Shown one piece after another: positions 6,900-14,162 of a stretch of 19,807 nucleotides of DNA. The stretch is from JAAYGD01 sp964428195. GTDB lineage: Bacteria > Bacillota_I > Bacilli_A > RF39 > UBA660. The stretch's first letter is position 1. Each line of letters opens with the position of its first letter. The notes under the pieces were generated by a model. The model searched no databases and was not told where the DNA came from. It was given only the letters and a program-made list of their open reading frames with translations. Position numbers and translations under genes: made by a program. The stretch is taken from the NCBI GenBank assembly GCA_964428195.1, contig CAYRXC010000015.1, positions 1 through 19,807 of the forward strand. Reading direction: 5' to 3'.

Positions 6900-7874
6900 T
6901 TATATATGTACTATGTTTTTATACCTTTTTTCTACTTCTTTTCTCGAATCTTTTCTCAGTAATATATATTTAAATACTGATAACAATTTTATATCATCTT
7001 CGTTTTCAACAAAACTATCGTCTAAAATTACTGCAAATTTATAACCTTTTCTAATTTTTTCATAAATAGATTCCTTCTCTTTTTTAAAATTTGAATACTC
7101 TATTTTTATTATTACTTTTTCTCGTAACATATCATTATCTAAAATGCTATATAATTTGTTGTTAAGAATCTTCTTTTTACTTATTCCTCCAGGATATTTA
7201 ACTAAATACTTATAATTAAAGTCCCCTTTTATAACATCTTTTAGCACCTTTAATGCTGCAAATGCAAATTCAACTGCAGATTTTCTTTGTGAAATTTCAC
7301 TTGAATTAAATATTTTATCTATTACTGCACTATTATAAACAACAGGAAATTTTAAATTTTGGGTTATAGTTACATCATACAAATTCAAAATATTTGTTAA
7401 TTCACAATTAAATTCAAATTTTTTATTATCTATTGTTTCTATATATTCTTTCTTTTTAATAAGATCATCTTTAATAGTATTGAATAAATCAATATTAAAC
7501 TTCTTATTCTTATTTATTCCTAGTTTTTCTTTTCTATATTTTTCTATTTCTGCTATTTTTTCGTTTATTGATTCGCATTCTATTACATTATCAAAATAAA
7601 AAACATATTCAAAACATCCTAAAGTATATTCTACTTCTTTAGGATTTTCTTGTTTTTTTAGTTTTTCTGATAAATTAAATAAATTGTCTCTTATATTAAA
7701 TGCCAAATCTTTTCCAGAGGATAAATATACATCATAATATCTTGAATCAACATAAACTTTCATTAGTCTACTGACTATATTCTGATTATAATGTTTGCCT
7801 AATATTTTTTTCAAATATTTGTTAACACAACTCTTTGAAAAATTAATATATTCATTAATAATATTATAATTCAT
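6900..7874 (-). CDS. Unknown cytosolic protein next to McrB-like ATPase
   Basis: No TM or signal peptide; rich in Lys, Asn, Ile and Tyr. The frame allows a GTG at 7883, but that codon lies inside the AGGAGGTG ribosome binding site, which sits 6 nt before an ATG at 7874, so the start is 7874 (324 residues, MNYNIINEY). The gene lies between a secreted protein and the ATPase in one tight operon (15 bp to the ATPase start), suggesting a third component of the McrB/DUF2357 module. The last 80 residues (IIKIEYS, then IRKGYKFAVILDDSF) vaguely recall the end of EAL domains (LR-G-ALDDFG), but the EAL and catalytic acid motifs are not seen, so I do not assign it. No function recognised. Confidence 0.7.
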   Translation of the reverse strand: MNYNIINEYINFSKSCVNKYLKKILGKHYNQNIVSRLMKVYVDSRYYDVYLSSGKDLAFNIRDNLFNLSEKLKKQENPKEVEYTLGCFEYVFYFDNVIECESINEKIAEIEKYRKEKLGINKNKKFNIDLFNTIKDDLIKKKEYIETIDNKKFEFNCELTNILNLYDVTITQNLKFPVVYNSAVIDKIFNSSEISQRKSAVEFAFAALKVLKDVIKGDFNYKYLVKYPGGISKKKILNNKLYSILDNDMLREKVIIKIEYSNFKKEKESIYEKIRKGYKFAVILDDSFVENEDDIKLLSVFKYILLRKDSRKEVEKRYKNIVHI

Positions 7875-7886
7875 TAGCTTCACCTC

Positions 7887-8801
7887 CTATATAGTGTATG
7901 TAACTGTTACTATTGATGTTGGATTTACTATAGGATATGTATAGTCTTCCGTTGCATCAACTTTATAAAATCTAACGATCATACTCGAAATTGCATCAAT
8001 CTTAAACGATAATCCATTTACATAGTCATTCCCTCCAACTACCGTTGTTGTTATATTTGTAAGATCATCACTTATTTCACTTACATTATCATATAAAACA
8101 TATAGAGGAGAAAAACTTAAATTAATTATTGCAGAAGCACAGTAGCTTTTTTCTACTTCGGTTAATCCCAAATATGTTTCAATATCTATTTGATCATTTA
8201 CACTGTATGACCCAAACGCTTGTAACACCTTATAATAGTCGAGCGTATTTGTTACTTTTAGTTCTAAATATGGTTCGTTTTCCTCGTCTGTTATTTCATA
8301 TGAAAGTCCATAATTACCAACTACCAATCTAAACTTAGCGCTTAACTCTTTTACATAGGGATCTGTAGATTCAGCATATATCTCTATTTCAATAAATTGA
8401 CCAGCAGACATAACAGTATTGGGGCTTGCTGATATAGTAAAATAATCCGTTCCGGTTGAACTATAGATAATTCCGCTACTCTTTGATACATCACAGTCAG
8501 CATTACTAGTACAATTGTACGATATATCATAGGAAATATCATCTGTTGATTTTACTAAATTATTATTAATACTATTTAAATTTACAACAATATCGTAAGA
8601 ATCAACGCCATTATAGTTATTGATAACATAGTTTGCTAGAGTTTCTTTTAACTTATCACTATTAAAATAAAAGTTTTGAGTTAAAAAGAAATTCTTTTTG
8701 ACTTCATCATATACAAATCTTCCGATTGTAGATAAAACTGTCGATAATAATATCAATGTTAGCAATAGCAATAATTTATTTTTCTTTATCTTGCTTATCA
8801 T
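7887..8801 (-). CDS. Secreted beta-rich protein with N-terminal signal/anchor
   Basis: 304 residues. A basic start and one hydrophobic segment (about 9-26) are followed by STIGRFVYDEVKKNF and the FYFNSDKL segment. An aromatic residue follows the hydrophobic core, but there is no clean AxA site, so cleavage is uncertain. The body alternates Ser/Thr/Asp-rich strands like bacterial Ig-like or NEAT-free beta sandwiches, with a close Cys pair in YNCTSNADCD (a possible disulphide) and one further Cys near residue 220. The ATG at 8801 is 4 bp after the upstream stop and its GAGGT ribosome binding site lies inside that gene. Probably a surface structural protein or pilin-like subunit of the same system. 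I do not recognise a named family. Confidence 0.72.
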   Translation of the reverse strand: MISKIKKNKLLLLLTLILLSTVLSTIGRFVYDEVKKNFFLTQNFYFNSDKLKETLANYVINNYNGVDSYDIVVNLNSINNNLVKSTDDISYDISYNCTSNADCDVSKSSGIIYSSTGTDYFTISASPNTVMSAGQFIEIEIYAESTDPYVKELSAKFRLVVGNYGLSYEITDEENEPYLELKVTNTLDYYKVLQAFGSYSVNDQIDIETYLGLTEVEKSYCASAIINLSFSPLYVLYDNVSEISDDLTNITTTVVGGNDYVNGLSFKIDAISSMIVRFYKVDATEDYTYPIVNPTSIVTVTYTI

Positions 8802-8805
8802 AATT

Positions 8806-9306
8806 TTACCTCAAAAAACTAAATTTTTTAAAAATATTATTAATTTGATATAAAAACAATGTTGTGGTTGGCAAAATAACGAAAAATAAATAGCCCAAAT
8901 TAGAAGAAAGAGCAATAGTCAAATATCCAAGTAAAGGTATTTCAATACTATTTTTTGTCTTTCCAATAACATAGGAACTAGATATATATCTTCCATTATC
9001 AAGTTTAATTGTATCTTCTTTTTCATTTGTTTTGTCGATAACCATAACTTTTCCGTCTAAAATGTTACCTTTAAGAGTATAAATGTTATAAAAAAGAATG
9101 CTATCCCCTTTTTTTACTGAATCATAATCTTTTCTTACAAAAACCAACGATCCTTTCTTAAAAACATCTAAACTTCTATTAGAAAATACAACATAATTTC
9201 CAAGGGAAGATGTTCCGAATCGGTTATACATGAATAAATACAAAGTTATTAATACTACAAAAAACAAATAAATACACACTAAAGCCAATCCTACTATTTT
9301 ATTCAT
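8806..9306 (-). CDS. Degenerate signal peptidase homologue (pseudopeptidase)
   Basis: 166 residues with the SipW layout: N-terminal TM (about 5-27), small beta domain, C-terminal TM (about 130-152). The landmarks align with the two intact peptidases of the locus: S-N-x-x near 42-45, KGSLVFV for the GDI-strand, VKKGDSILFY (65-73), IKLDNG for the TKGDNN box, SYVIGK and IPLLGYL. The catalytic residues do not: the nucleophile position (S-N-S-M in the fusion peptidase) is Arg44 in SNRSLD, and the HRV general base is replaced by GKV (85-87). The Asp near 103 is kept. The reading frame is intact, so it looks like a conserved non-catalytic homologue, perhaps a chaperone or regulator of the active enzymes. 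It has its own promoter and a GGTGA ribosome binding site. Confidence 0.72.
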   Translation of the reverse strand: MNKIVGLALVCIYLFFVVLITLYLFMYNRFGTSSLGNYVVFSNRSLDVFKKGSLVFVRKDYDSVKKGDSILFYNIYTLKGNILDGKVMVIDKTNEKEDTIKLDNGRYISSSYVIGKTKNSIEIPLLGYLTIALSSNLGYLFFVILPTTTLFLYQINNIFKKFSFLR

Positions 9307-9321
9307 ATTTTCACCATAAAA

Positions 9322-9350
9322 AGTATAACATATATATTGAGTTTTTACAA
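9322..9350 (-). promoter_or_regulatory. Internal promoter of the long operon
   Basis: In the only sizeable gap of the operon (9307-9365) the minus strand carries TTGTAA (9345-9350), 17 bp and TATACT (9322-9327), with an extended TGT before the -10. It lies about 16 bp before the ATG at 9306. It would allow the pseudopeptidase-to-TasA half (9306 to 3067) to be expressed independently of the 12722 promoter, which has the same TTGTAA -35. Confidence 0.6.
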
Positions 9351-9365
9351 ATAATTACATTGAAA

Positions 9366-10421
9366 CTAACTATTTTTAATCGGTTTATTTTTTATTATAA
9401 ACATATATATGACATCAGCTTTAACAATATAAAAACACGCTAGTTTATTTTCTTTATATAACATTATTGGAGATACTAAACTTTCCGCTAGATTTAAAAG
9501 CTCATCAAAGGACGTAATTGCTATTGGTTTTAAACCTTTGGTATTTATCATATTTTTTGTTTCGACGACAATATCATTATAATCTTTTTTGATTTCTTCT
9601 ATTTTTTTGTCGAAAGTTTTTATGTTTTTATAAGATAAAATCTTGTTTAAGGTAAATATTATTGCAAATGATACAATTACTATAGAAACTGAAAACAAAA
9701 ATATTTTTCTTTGCCCATCTTGAATATTTTCTATGTCATTTGGTGTTACGGTCTTTTCTTCCGAATCATTTGAAGTGGTTTCTACACTAAATATTAATTC
9801 CGAAAGTGGAATCGAAGCACTTATAACCTTCTTTTCTTCAAAATCGTATTTTTCGTTTTTTCCATCTAATAATACAGTCATATTTATTTCTAGCCTTGCT
9901 AAAATAGGAATTGAAAAGTTCTCTTTGAATTTGTCAATTTCTTGATTGATTTTTTTCCAATCCAAATCAAAACTTTCATTAATAGTGAATTCTTTTGTGT
10001 TTTTATATTCTTTTGAAGTTGATTCTTTTATTTCAAACTCTTTGCTCCATATCTTTGGATTTTCATATTTTTCAGCAGGATTCAAATTATAATACGCTGA
10101 AATAACGCCGGATACACTATATTTTGAAGAAATATCAAACTCTTTTTTCGAAGAATATTGATAATTCATCATCATATTTAACTTCTCTGTTATAGAACTT
10201 ATATAACTGCTTCCCGATCTAAGAACTTTTTGCACTATAAAATCGTTTTTTTCTACATAAACAAAATATTCAACTTTTGAAGAAGTTGTATACGATACAT
10301 TATTTTTTTCTCCACTAATTTCGGTAGTATAATGATAAATATTATATGCCGAATTAATAAATATTGCGATAAATACTATAAGCAAAAAAATAAGAATTTT
10401 TTTTTCTTTTTTTTCTATCAT
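9366..10421 (-). CDS. DUF5305-like membrane protein
   Basis: 351 residues. N-terminal TM (about 8-28), a roughly 200-residue extracytoplasmic beta-rich region (30-235), a second TM (about 239-260) and a cytosolic C-terminal domain (265-351) with a helical start and a final short strand region. Two flanking TM helices around an extracellular domain containing a YSVSGVISAYYNLNP segment, next to a signal peptidase gene, is how I know DUF5305 proteins of archaea and Clostridia. The TM pattern is clear; the family name is from memory and not tested. The ATG at 10421 shares one base with the stop of the peptidase fusion (TAATG), so the two are translationally coupled and probably made in fixed ratio. 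A partner or anchor of the secretase or fibre is plausible. Confidence 0.68.
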   Translation of the reverse strand: MIEKKEKKILIFLLIVFIAIFINSAYNIYHYTTEISGEKNNVSYTTSSKVEYFVYVEKNDFIVQKVLRSGSSYISSITEKLNMMMNYQYSSKKEFDISSKYSVSGVISAYYNLNPAEKYENPKIWSKEFEIKESTSKEYKNTKEFTINESFDLDWKKINQEIDKFKENFSIPILARLEINMTVLLDGKNEKYDFEEKKVISASIPLSELIFSVETTSNDSEEKTVTPNDIENIQDGQRKIFLFSVSIVIVSFAIIFTLNKILSYKNIKTFDKKIEEIKKDYNDIVVETKNMINTKGLKPIAITSFDELLNLAESLVSPIMLYKENKLACFYIVKADVIYMFIIKNKPIKNS

Positions 10422-11602
10422 TATACTCTATCCCCTTCCTTTACTCTTATTCCTCTTACATTTTCCAAAAAATCTCTTATCCATATTGTAGGATATCCAA
10501 TTTTAGGAATATACCCAATTACTATTCCATTTATTTGTTCACTTTTTACTGATTTTGAATCGGGACTTGAATTATTATCCCCTTTAGTAATAAAAACATG
10601 CTCATTGTTTATATTCTTTATATTTACTACTCTATGAATAATATATGTGTCCCCTAGTCTATATTCTATTATATCATTTATTTTTATTTTTGAAGATTCC
10701 TTTTTTTGTATAATCGCAATGTCTCCTCTTTCCATATATGGGACCATACTATTACTAACAATTACAATTGGAGATACAGGAAGTAATCTGGTTGTGAATA
10801 ATAATACTAACACAATAATAACCAAAGAAACTATTTTTCTTATTATAGATTCTTTATCATTTTTTTTGTAAATTGATACAATTCCTGATAAGCTGTATAA
10901 ACTTTCGATTTTCATAAATGAAACGAATGGAATTGTAAGATCCACAACTATTGTTACAAAAAATAAATTATAAGGGAATACTGGTGATATTAAACGCAAT
11001 AAAATGATTGGTACAATATAGGTTATACTTGATTTATAGCTTTCTTTTACACATAAATATGACAAATAAACATTCAGACAAATTGCCGGCAAAAATGTCT
11101 TTACTGAAAATTCGATGATATCTGCGATAGTTTTTGAATATGCTTGAAAAGAATTAAATGATATATCAGTAAAAACCATTATTACAGTTATTAATACAAT
11201 CAATAATTTACTGTTTTTCTTTGAAGATTTTATAATATGATCTCTAACAATCTCCCTAAAAACAATAAAAGGAATAAAAACCCATATATTTTTTATTATT
11301 CCTATAAAAGATCTATCATAGGGAGATTTACTATATCCAATTATTAAACCCAGGGAAAAATATATTATTATATATATTAAGGATGTTATTAATGCAACTT
11401 CTATTATTGCGTTTTTATTAAAATTATAGGCTTTTTTTGTTTTTTTCAAAAAAACTACTACTAAAGCAAACAAAAATGTCCAAATTAATGGTTTTATTAC
11501 ATAATTAAAAGTGTTTCCCAGATTAAACAGTAAAATAGGTAATATAACCCCTAATAAAAAAGTAATAATTGATAAAATAATCCCCGCTTTATTCTTTTGC
11601 AT
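10421..11602 (-). CDS. Polytopic membrane domain fused to SipW-type signal peptidase
   Basis: 393 residues. Residues 1-275 hold about eight hydrophobic helices (roughly 8-28, 36-52, 66-90, 102-118, 132-148, 168-186, 193-225, 257-275). The last 120 residues are an ER-like S26B signal peptidase: Ser285 in VSNSMVPYMERGD, His323 in YIIHRVVNI, Asp342 and Asp348 in the TKGDNNSSPD box, then the INGIVIGYIPKIGY end strand. All catalytic residues are present, so this is the complete peptidase of the locus. The N-terminal membrane part is not needed for catalysis; an REIVRD segment near 116-121 faintly recalls CPBP-type helices but I make no claim. AGAGGT precedes the ATG, 9 bp after the upstream stop, and the gene is coupled to the DUF5305-like gene downstream. 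Confidence 0.85.
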   Translation of the reverse strand: MQKNKAGIILSIITFLLGVILPILLFNLGNTFNYVIKPLIWTFLFALVVVFLKKTKKAYNFNKNAIIEVALITSLIYIIIYFSLGLIIGYSKSPYDRSFIGIIKNIWVFIPFIVFREIVRDHIIKSSKKNSKLLIVLITVIMVFTDISFNSFQAYSKTIADIIEFSVKTFLPAICLNVYLSYLCVKESYKSSITYIVPIILLRLISPVFPYNLFFVTIVVDLTIPFVSFMKIESLYSLSGIVSIYKKNDKESIIRKIVSLVIIVLVLLFTTRLLPVSPIVIVSNSMVPYMERGDIAIIQKKESSKIKINDIIEYRLGDTYIIHRVVNIKNINNEHVFITKGDNNSSPDSKSVKSEQINGIVIGYIPKIGYPTIWIRDFLENVRGIRVKEGDRV

Positions 11603-11611
11603 ATGTTACCT

Positions 11612-12172
11612 CTATACTATTATAACATTATAATAATACGATTGAGTAATACCATTAACACCATAACTCATAGTTATTCTTAAGTTAGCTCCCGATTTAT
11701 TAGTATTACCGAAATTTACTGTTAATGACCCTTGTTCATTTGGAATTAATGTTGTTTTACTTAAAGAAGAAGTCAACCCAGATATTTCAGTTCCAGATAT
11801 TCTTTGTGCAGATGCGGTTCCTGAAGTTAAATTTAAATGATATTTATTGGTAAAGTTTATCGATATAGATATATTATATTTCTTTCCAGTTGAATTATCT
11901 CTATTATAGTTTACTGTTAATTCATTATTATTCAATGTCTCGTTTTGAAAAACAATAGACTTTGAAGGATAAGTCCCACTTGTGTATATGCTTCCGTTTG
12001 GAATAAGATTAATATCTAAATTTGGGCCCGAAATCAAAACTAAAGTATTTGCTGAACCAGAAATATTTAGAGTTTCTCCAAACAAACTATATCCAATTGA
12101 CAAAGAAACAATGATAATAAATATCATCAGAACATATATTATTTTCTTTTGTTGCTTTTTTCTTTTTCTCAT
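11612..12172 (-). CDS. Small secreted TasA/camelysin-like protein, paralogue of 12222-12722
   Basis: The frame extends to 12199, but that start would lie inside a terminator hairpin. The ATG at 12172 has a GGGAG ribosome binding site 6 nt upstream, giving 186 residues that begin MRKRKKQQKK. A hydrophobic segment (about 11-28) ends in SIGYSLFGETLNISGSA, closely matching GVGYALFAESLTITGTA of the gene before it. The mature part is Asn/Ser/Thr-rich and looks all-beta, with many NxS/T sites, no Cys and no LPXTG. The two genes are recognisable tandem paralogues in the signal/first-strand region but diverge afterwards. Likely a minor subunit of the same surface structure; it is expressed only by read-through of the terminator. 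Confidence 0.75.
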   Translation of the reverse strand: MRKRKKQQKKIIYVLMIFIIIVSLSIGYSLFGETLNISGSANTLVLISGPNLDINLIPNGSIYTSGTYPSKSIVFQNETLNNNELTVNYNRDNSTGKKYNISISINFTNKYHLNLTSGTASAQRISGTEISGLTSSLSKTTLIPNEQGSLTVNFGNTNKSGANLRITMSYGVNGITQSYYYNVIIV

Positions 12173-12183
12173 AACATACTCCC

Positions 12184-12211
12184 ATAAAATAAAAGCCACA
12201 TTTTGTGGCTT
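12184..12211 (-). terminator. Intrinsic terminator inside the operon (attenuator)
   Basis: On the minus strand AAGCCACA-AAA-TGTGGCTT (12193-12211) is a perfect 8-bp stem with a 3-nt loop, followed by a U-rich tract (TTATTTTAT). It stands 10 bp after the stop of the first gene and immediately before the ribosome binding site of the second, so it should leave much more first-gene mRNA than full-length operon mRNA. Confidence 0.8.
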
Positions 12212-12221
12212 ATATTTTATA

Positions 12222-12722
12222 TTATTGTTCTTGTTGATAGTCTATTTCGACTGAGTAATTTATTGATTGTGCTCCAGTTTCAGATGATTGCGGCCATTCA
12301 ACAGTTATAGTAAAATCATAGGTATCTCCAGATTCTAATACTGTTCCCGTAACAAAAGTGGTAGTATCAACAGTTAAATCTTCATTAGTATCACCTGTAA
12401 TTGTAACTCCTAATAGTTCTGCATCTATTGATCCTGTGTTTCGTATTTGAACTGCATAAGTTACATATGCTTCCGGTCTCTCTAAATCACTTGCTGTTAA
12501 CGTCAAAGTATTTTTATCAGTAGAAATTGTAGCTGTTGGTGCAGAAATAAATGCCGAACTTTGAACTGATGCTTGAGAAAACTCTACATCAAATGTTCCT
12601 GTTGTAGAAGCAGTACCAGTTATAGTTAAGCTTTCTGCAAACAAGGCATATCCAACTCCTAAAGATATAACCACCAAAAACAATGCTATAATTAAATAAT
12701 TTCTATTTCCTCTTTTAAACAT
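12222..12722 (-). CDS. Small secreted TasA/camelysin-like protein, probable major subunit
   Basis: 166 residues, first gene of the long operon. A short basic start, a hydrophobic segment (about 9-24) and GVGYALFAESLTITGTA form the signal and first-strand signature. The rest is acidic, Thr/Ser-rich and beta-predicted, with a VQIRNTGSIDAELLGVTI strand pair (the NTGS-IDA pattern of TasA-like and NEW3-like beta sandwiches) and a late FTITVEWPQ strand. There is no Cys and no wall-anchor motif. AGGAGG lies 6 nt before the ATG and a good promoter sits at 12745-12773. Because a terminator follows directly, this gene should be the most abundant product of the locus, as expected of a major fibre subunit. 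That role is inferred. Confidence 0.8.
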   Translation of the reverse strand: MFKRGNRNYLIIALFLVVISLGVGYALFAESLTITGTASTTGTFDVEFSQASVQSSAFISAPTATISTDKNTLTLTASDLERPEAYVTYAVQIRNTGSIDAELLGVTITGDTNEDLTVDTTTFVTGTVLESGDTYDFTITVEWPQSSETGAQSINYSVEIDYQQEQ

Positions 12723-12744
12723 TATAATCCTCCTAACTATAATA

Positions 12745-12773
12745 ATATTATCAAAACACTTGATTATTTACAA
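12745..12773 (-). promoter_or_regulatory. Promoter of the long surface operon
   Basis: Minus strand TTGTAA (12768-12773), 17 bp and TAATAT (12745-12750), about 23 bp before the ATG at 12722 and inside the 86-bp gap to the photolyase stop. The -35 equals that of the internal promoter at 9345-9350. Confidence 0.55.
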
Positions 12774-12808
12774 TAAATAGTTTGTTTTTTTACATTATAT
12801 TACGTCTA

Positions 12809-14128
12809 TTAATGCATTTTATTAATTTTTTCTATATATTTTTTCATATTAAACTTTCTTGATAATCCAAAATCATTCATATATCTAATCATTCCAAAAA
12901 TTTCTCTTTCCTTCCAAGGTCTATCGTGTTTTCCAAAACACCATGCTATCCCAGCATAAGAGTTTGCATCTCTTCCATCTATATTATATTTGTTATTTAA
13001 ATATACCATCATTTTATATGCATCAATTGAGTCTTCTGTCCATTCAATTATCTTTTTTCCCCAATACATTCTCATATATCCATGCATTTTCCCTGTTATT
13101 AGCATTTCCTTTTGAGCGGCATTCCAATATTCATCATGAGTGTTTCCGTTTTCTAACGTTTCCAAATCATAAATGATTTCTCTATAATCATCTTTATGTT
13201 TTTCTAAGGTCTTTTTTGCCCAACTTGGAATACAATTATAATCATCGTAATATTTGTTAAAATATACAAAATTGAAAGCCAGTTCTCTTCTAATAACTAA
13301 TTCTTCAATATATTTTTTGTTATTTATTAGCTTATAAATATATAATGGCGATATTTGTCCAAAATGAAGATACGGAGACATATTAGATTGATAATCTAAA
13401 GAAGGATCATTATTAAAGTCTTCATATTTATTCAATTTGTATTCTAAAAAACGCTTTAAATGTTCTTTAGCTTGAGAAGTGCCTCCTATAAAATAATCAC
13501 TCCCCTTTACCGATTTTTCTGTAATTATTTTAACTAATTCATCAAAAACAATGTTTTTTGAATTTTCGATAGATTCTATTTCAATATTCTCATAACAAAA
13601 ATCCACAGTATATTTATCAATTTGCTGATTTATTTTTTTTCTAATAGTTGCTGCACTATATTCTTCTTTGCTAGATGCTTCTTCTATTGGGACAATAACA
13701 TTTGTTTCTACTTGAACCAAACTAACATTACTATTTAGCGCAACATGTTCTCTCCATTTGATTTCTTGCTTTAAATATCCTCTATCAGTAATTAATAGTA
13801 CTGCTTTTGACGATAATCTTGATACTCCTATTTCTGGAGAAATATTATCTATAATCATCTTAATTTTTCTTTTAATTAACTCATTATATATTTCAACCAA
13901 TCCTTCAATCATAAACTTAAAATGTCTATAATTTGCTTCTGGATAGTCATTTTTAATGCCAAAATAAACAATTAAAGGTTTCTCTAATTCATTAGCTCTT
14001 CTTATTGAATATTCTAAAGCATGATTATATTCTACTCTTTGACTGGCTTGCATCCAATAAACAACATAATCACCATTTGTGTTTATATTTTTATTATTTA
14101 AATATTTAATTCTTTCTTTTTCAATCAT
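12809..14128 (-). CDS. phr: Class II DNA photolyase
   Basis: 439 residues, the normal length for a class II CPD photolyase, which uses FADH- and blue light to split cyclobutane pyrimidine dimers. Class II marks: YVVYWMQASQRVEYNHALE in the N-terminal Rossmann-like domain (about 21-39), the NLD/FAD region with SNMSPYLHFGQISP (about 250-263), and the C-terminal GIAWCFGKHDRPWKEREIFG with IRYMNDFGLSRKF (about 395-430). The GKHDRPW segment corresponds to the class II GxHDRxW motif that helps bind flavin and the lesion. AGAG precedes the ATG, and a TATAAT at 14152-14157 may be its own -10. Nothing looks broken. It is unrelated in function to the surface operon beside it. Confidence 0.93.
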   Translation of the reverse strand: MIEKERIKYLNNKNINTNGDYVVYWMQASQRVEYNHALEYSIRRANELEKPLIVYFGIKNDYPEANYRHFKFMIEGLVEIYNELIKRKIKMIIDNISPEIGVSRLSSKAVLLITDRGYLKQEIKWREHVALNSNVSLVQVETNVIVPIEEASSKEEYSAATIRKKINQQIDKYTVDFCYENIEIESIENSKNIVFDELVKIITEKSVKGSDYFIGGTSQAKEHLKRFLEYKLNKYEDFNNDPSLDYQSNMSPYLHFGQISPLYIYKLINNKKYIEELVIRRELAFNFVYFNKYYDDYNCIPSWAKKTLEKHKDDYREIIYDLETLENGNTHDEYWNAAQKEMLITGKMHGYMRMYWGKKIIEWTEDSIDAYKMMVYLNNKYNIDGRDANSYAGIAWCFGKHDRPWKEREIFGMIRYMNDFGLSRKFNMKKYIEKINKMH

Positions 14129-14151
14129 AGATTCTCTAATTTTCTACTTTT

Positions 14152-14157
14152 ATTATA
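14152..14157 (-). promoter_or_regulatory. Candidate -10 box for photolyase
   Basis: Perfect TATAAT on the minus strand, 24 bp before the ATG at 14128 and just after the stop of the upstream gene; no convincing -35, so only a weak call. Confidence 0.35.
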
Positions 14158-14162
14158 GATTG

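Noticed and set aside
12172..12199. Longer N-terminus (MAFILWEYV) for the 11612 gene
   Set aside because: The start would lie in the terminator stem and lacks a ribosome binding site; the ATG at 12172 has one.
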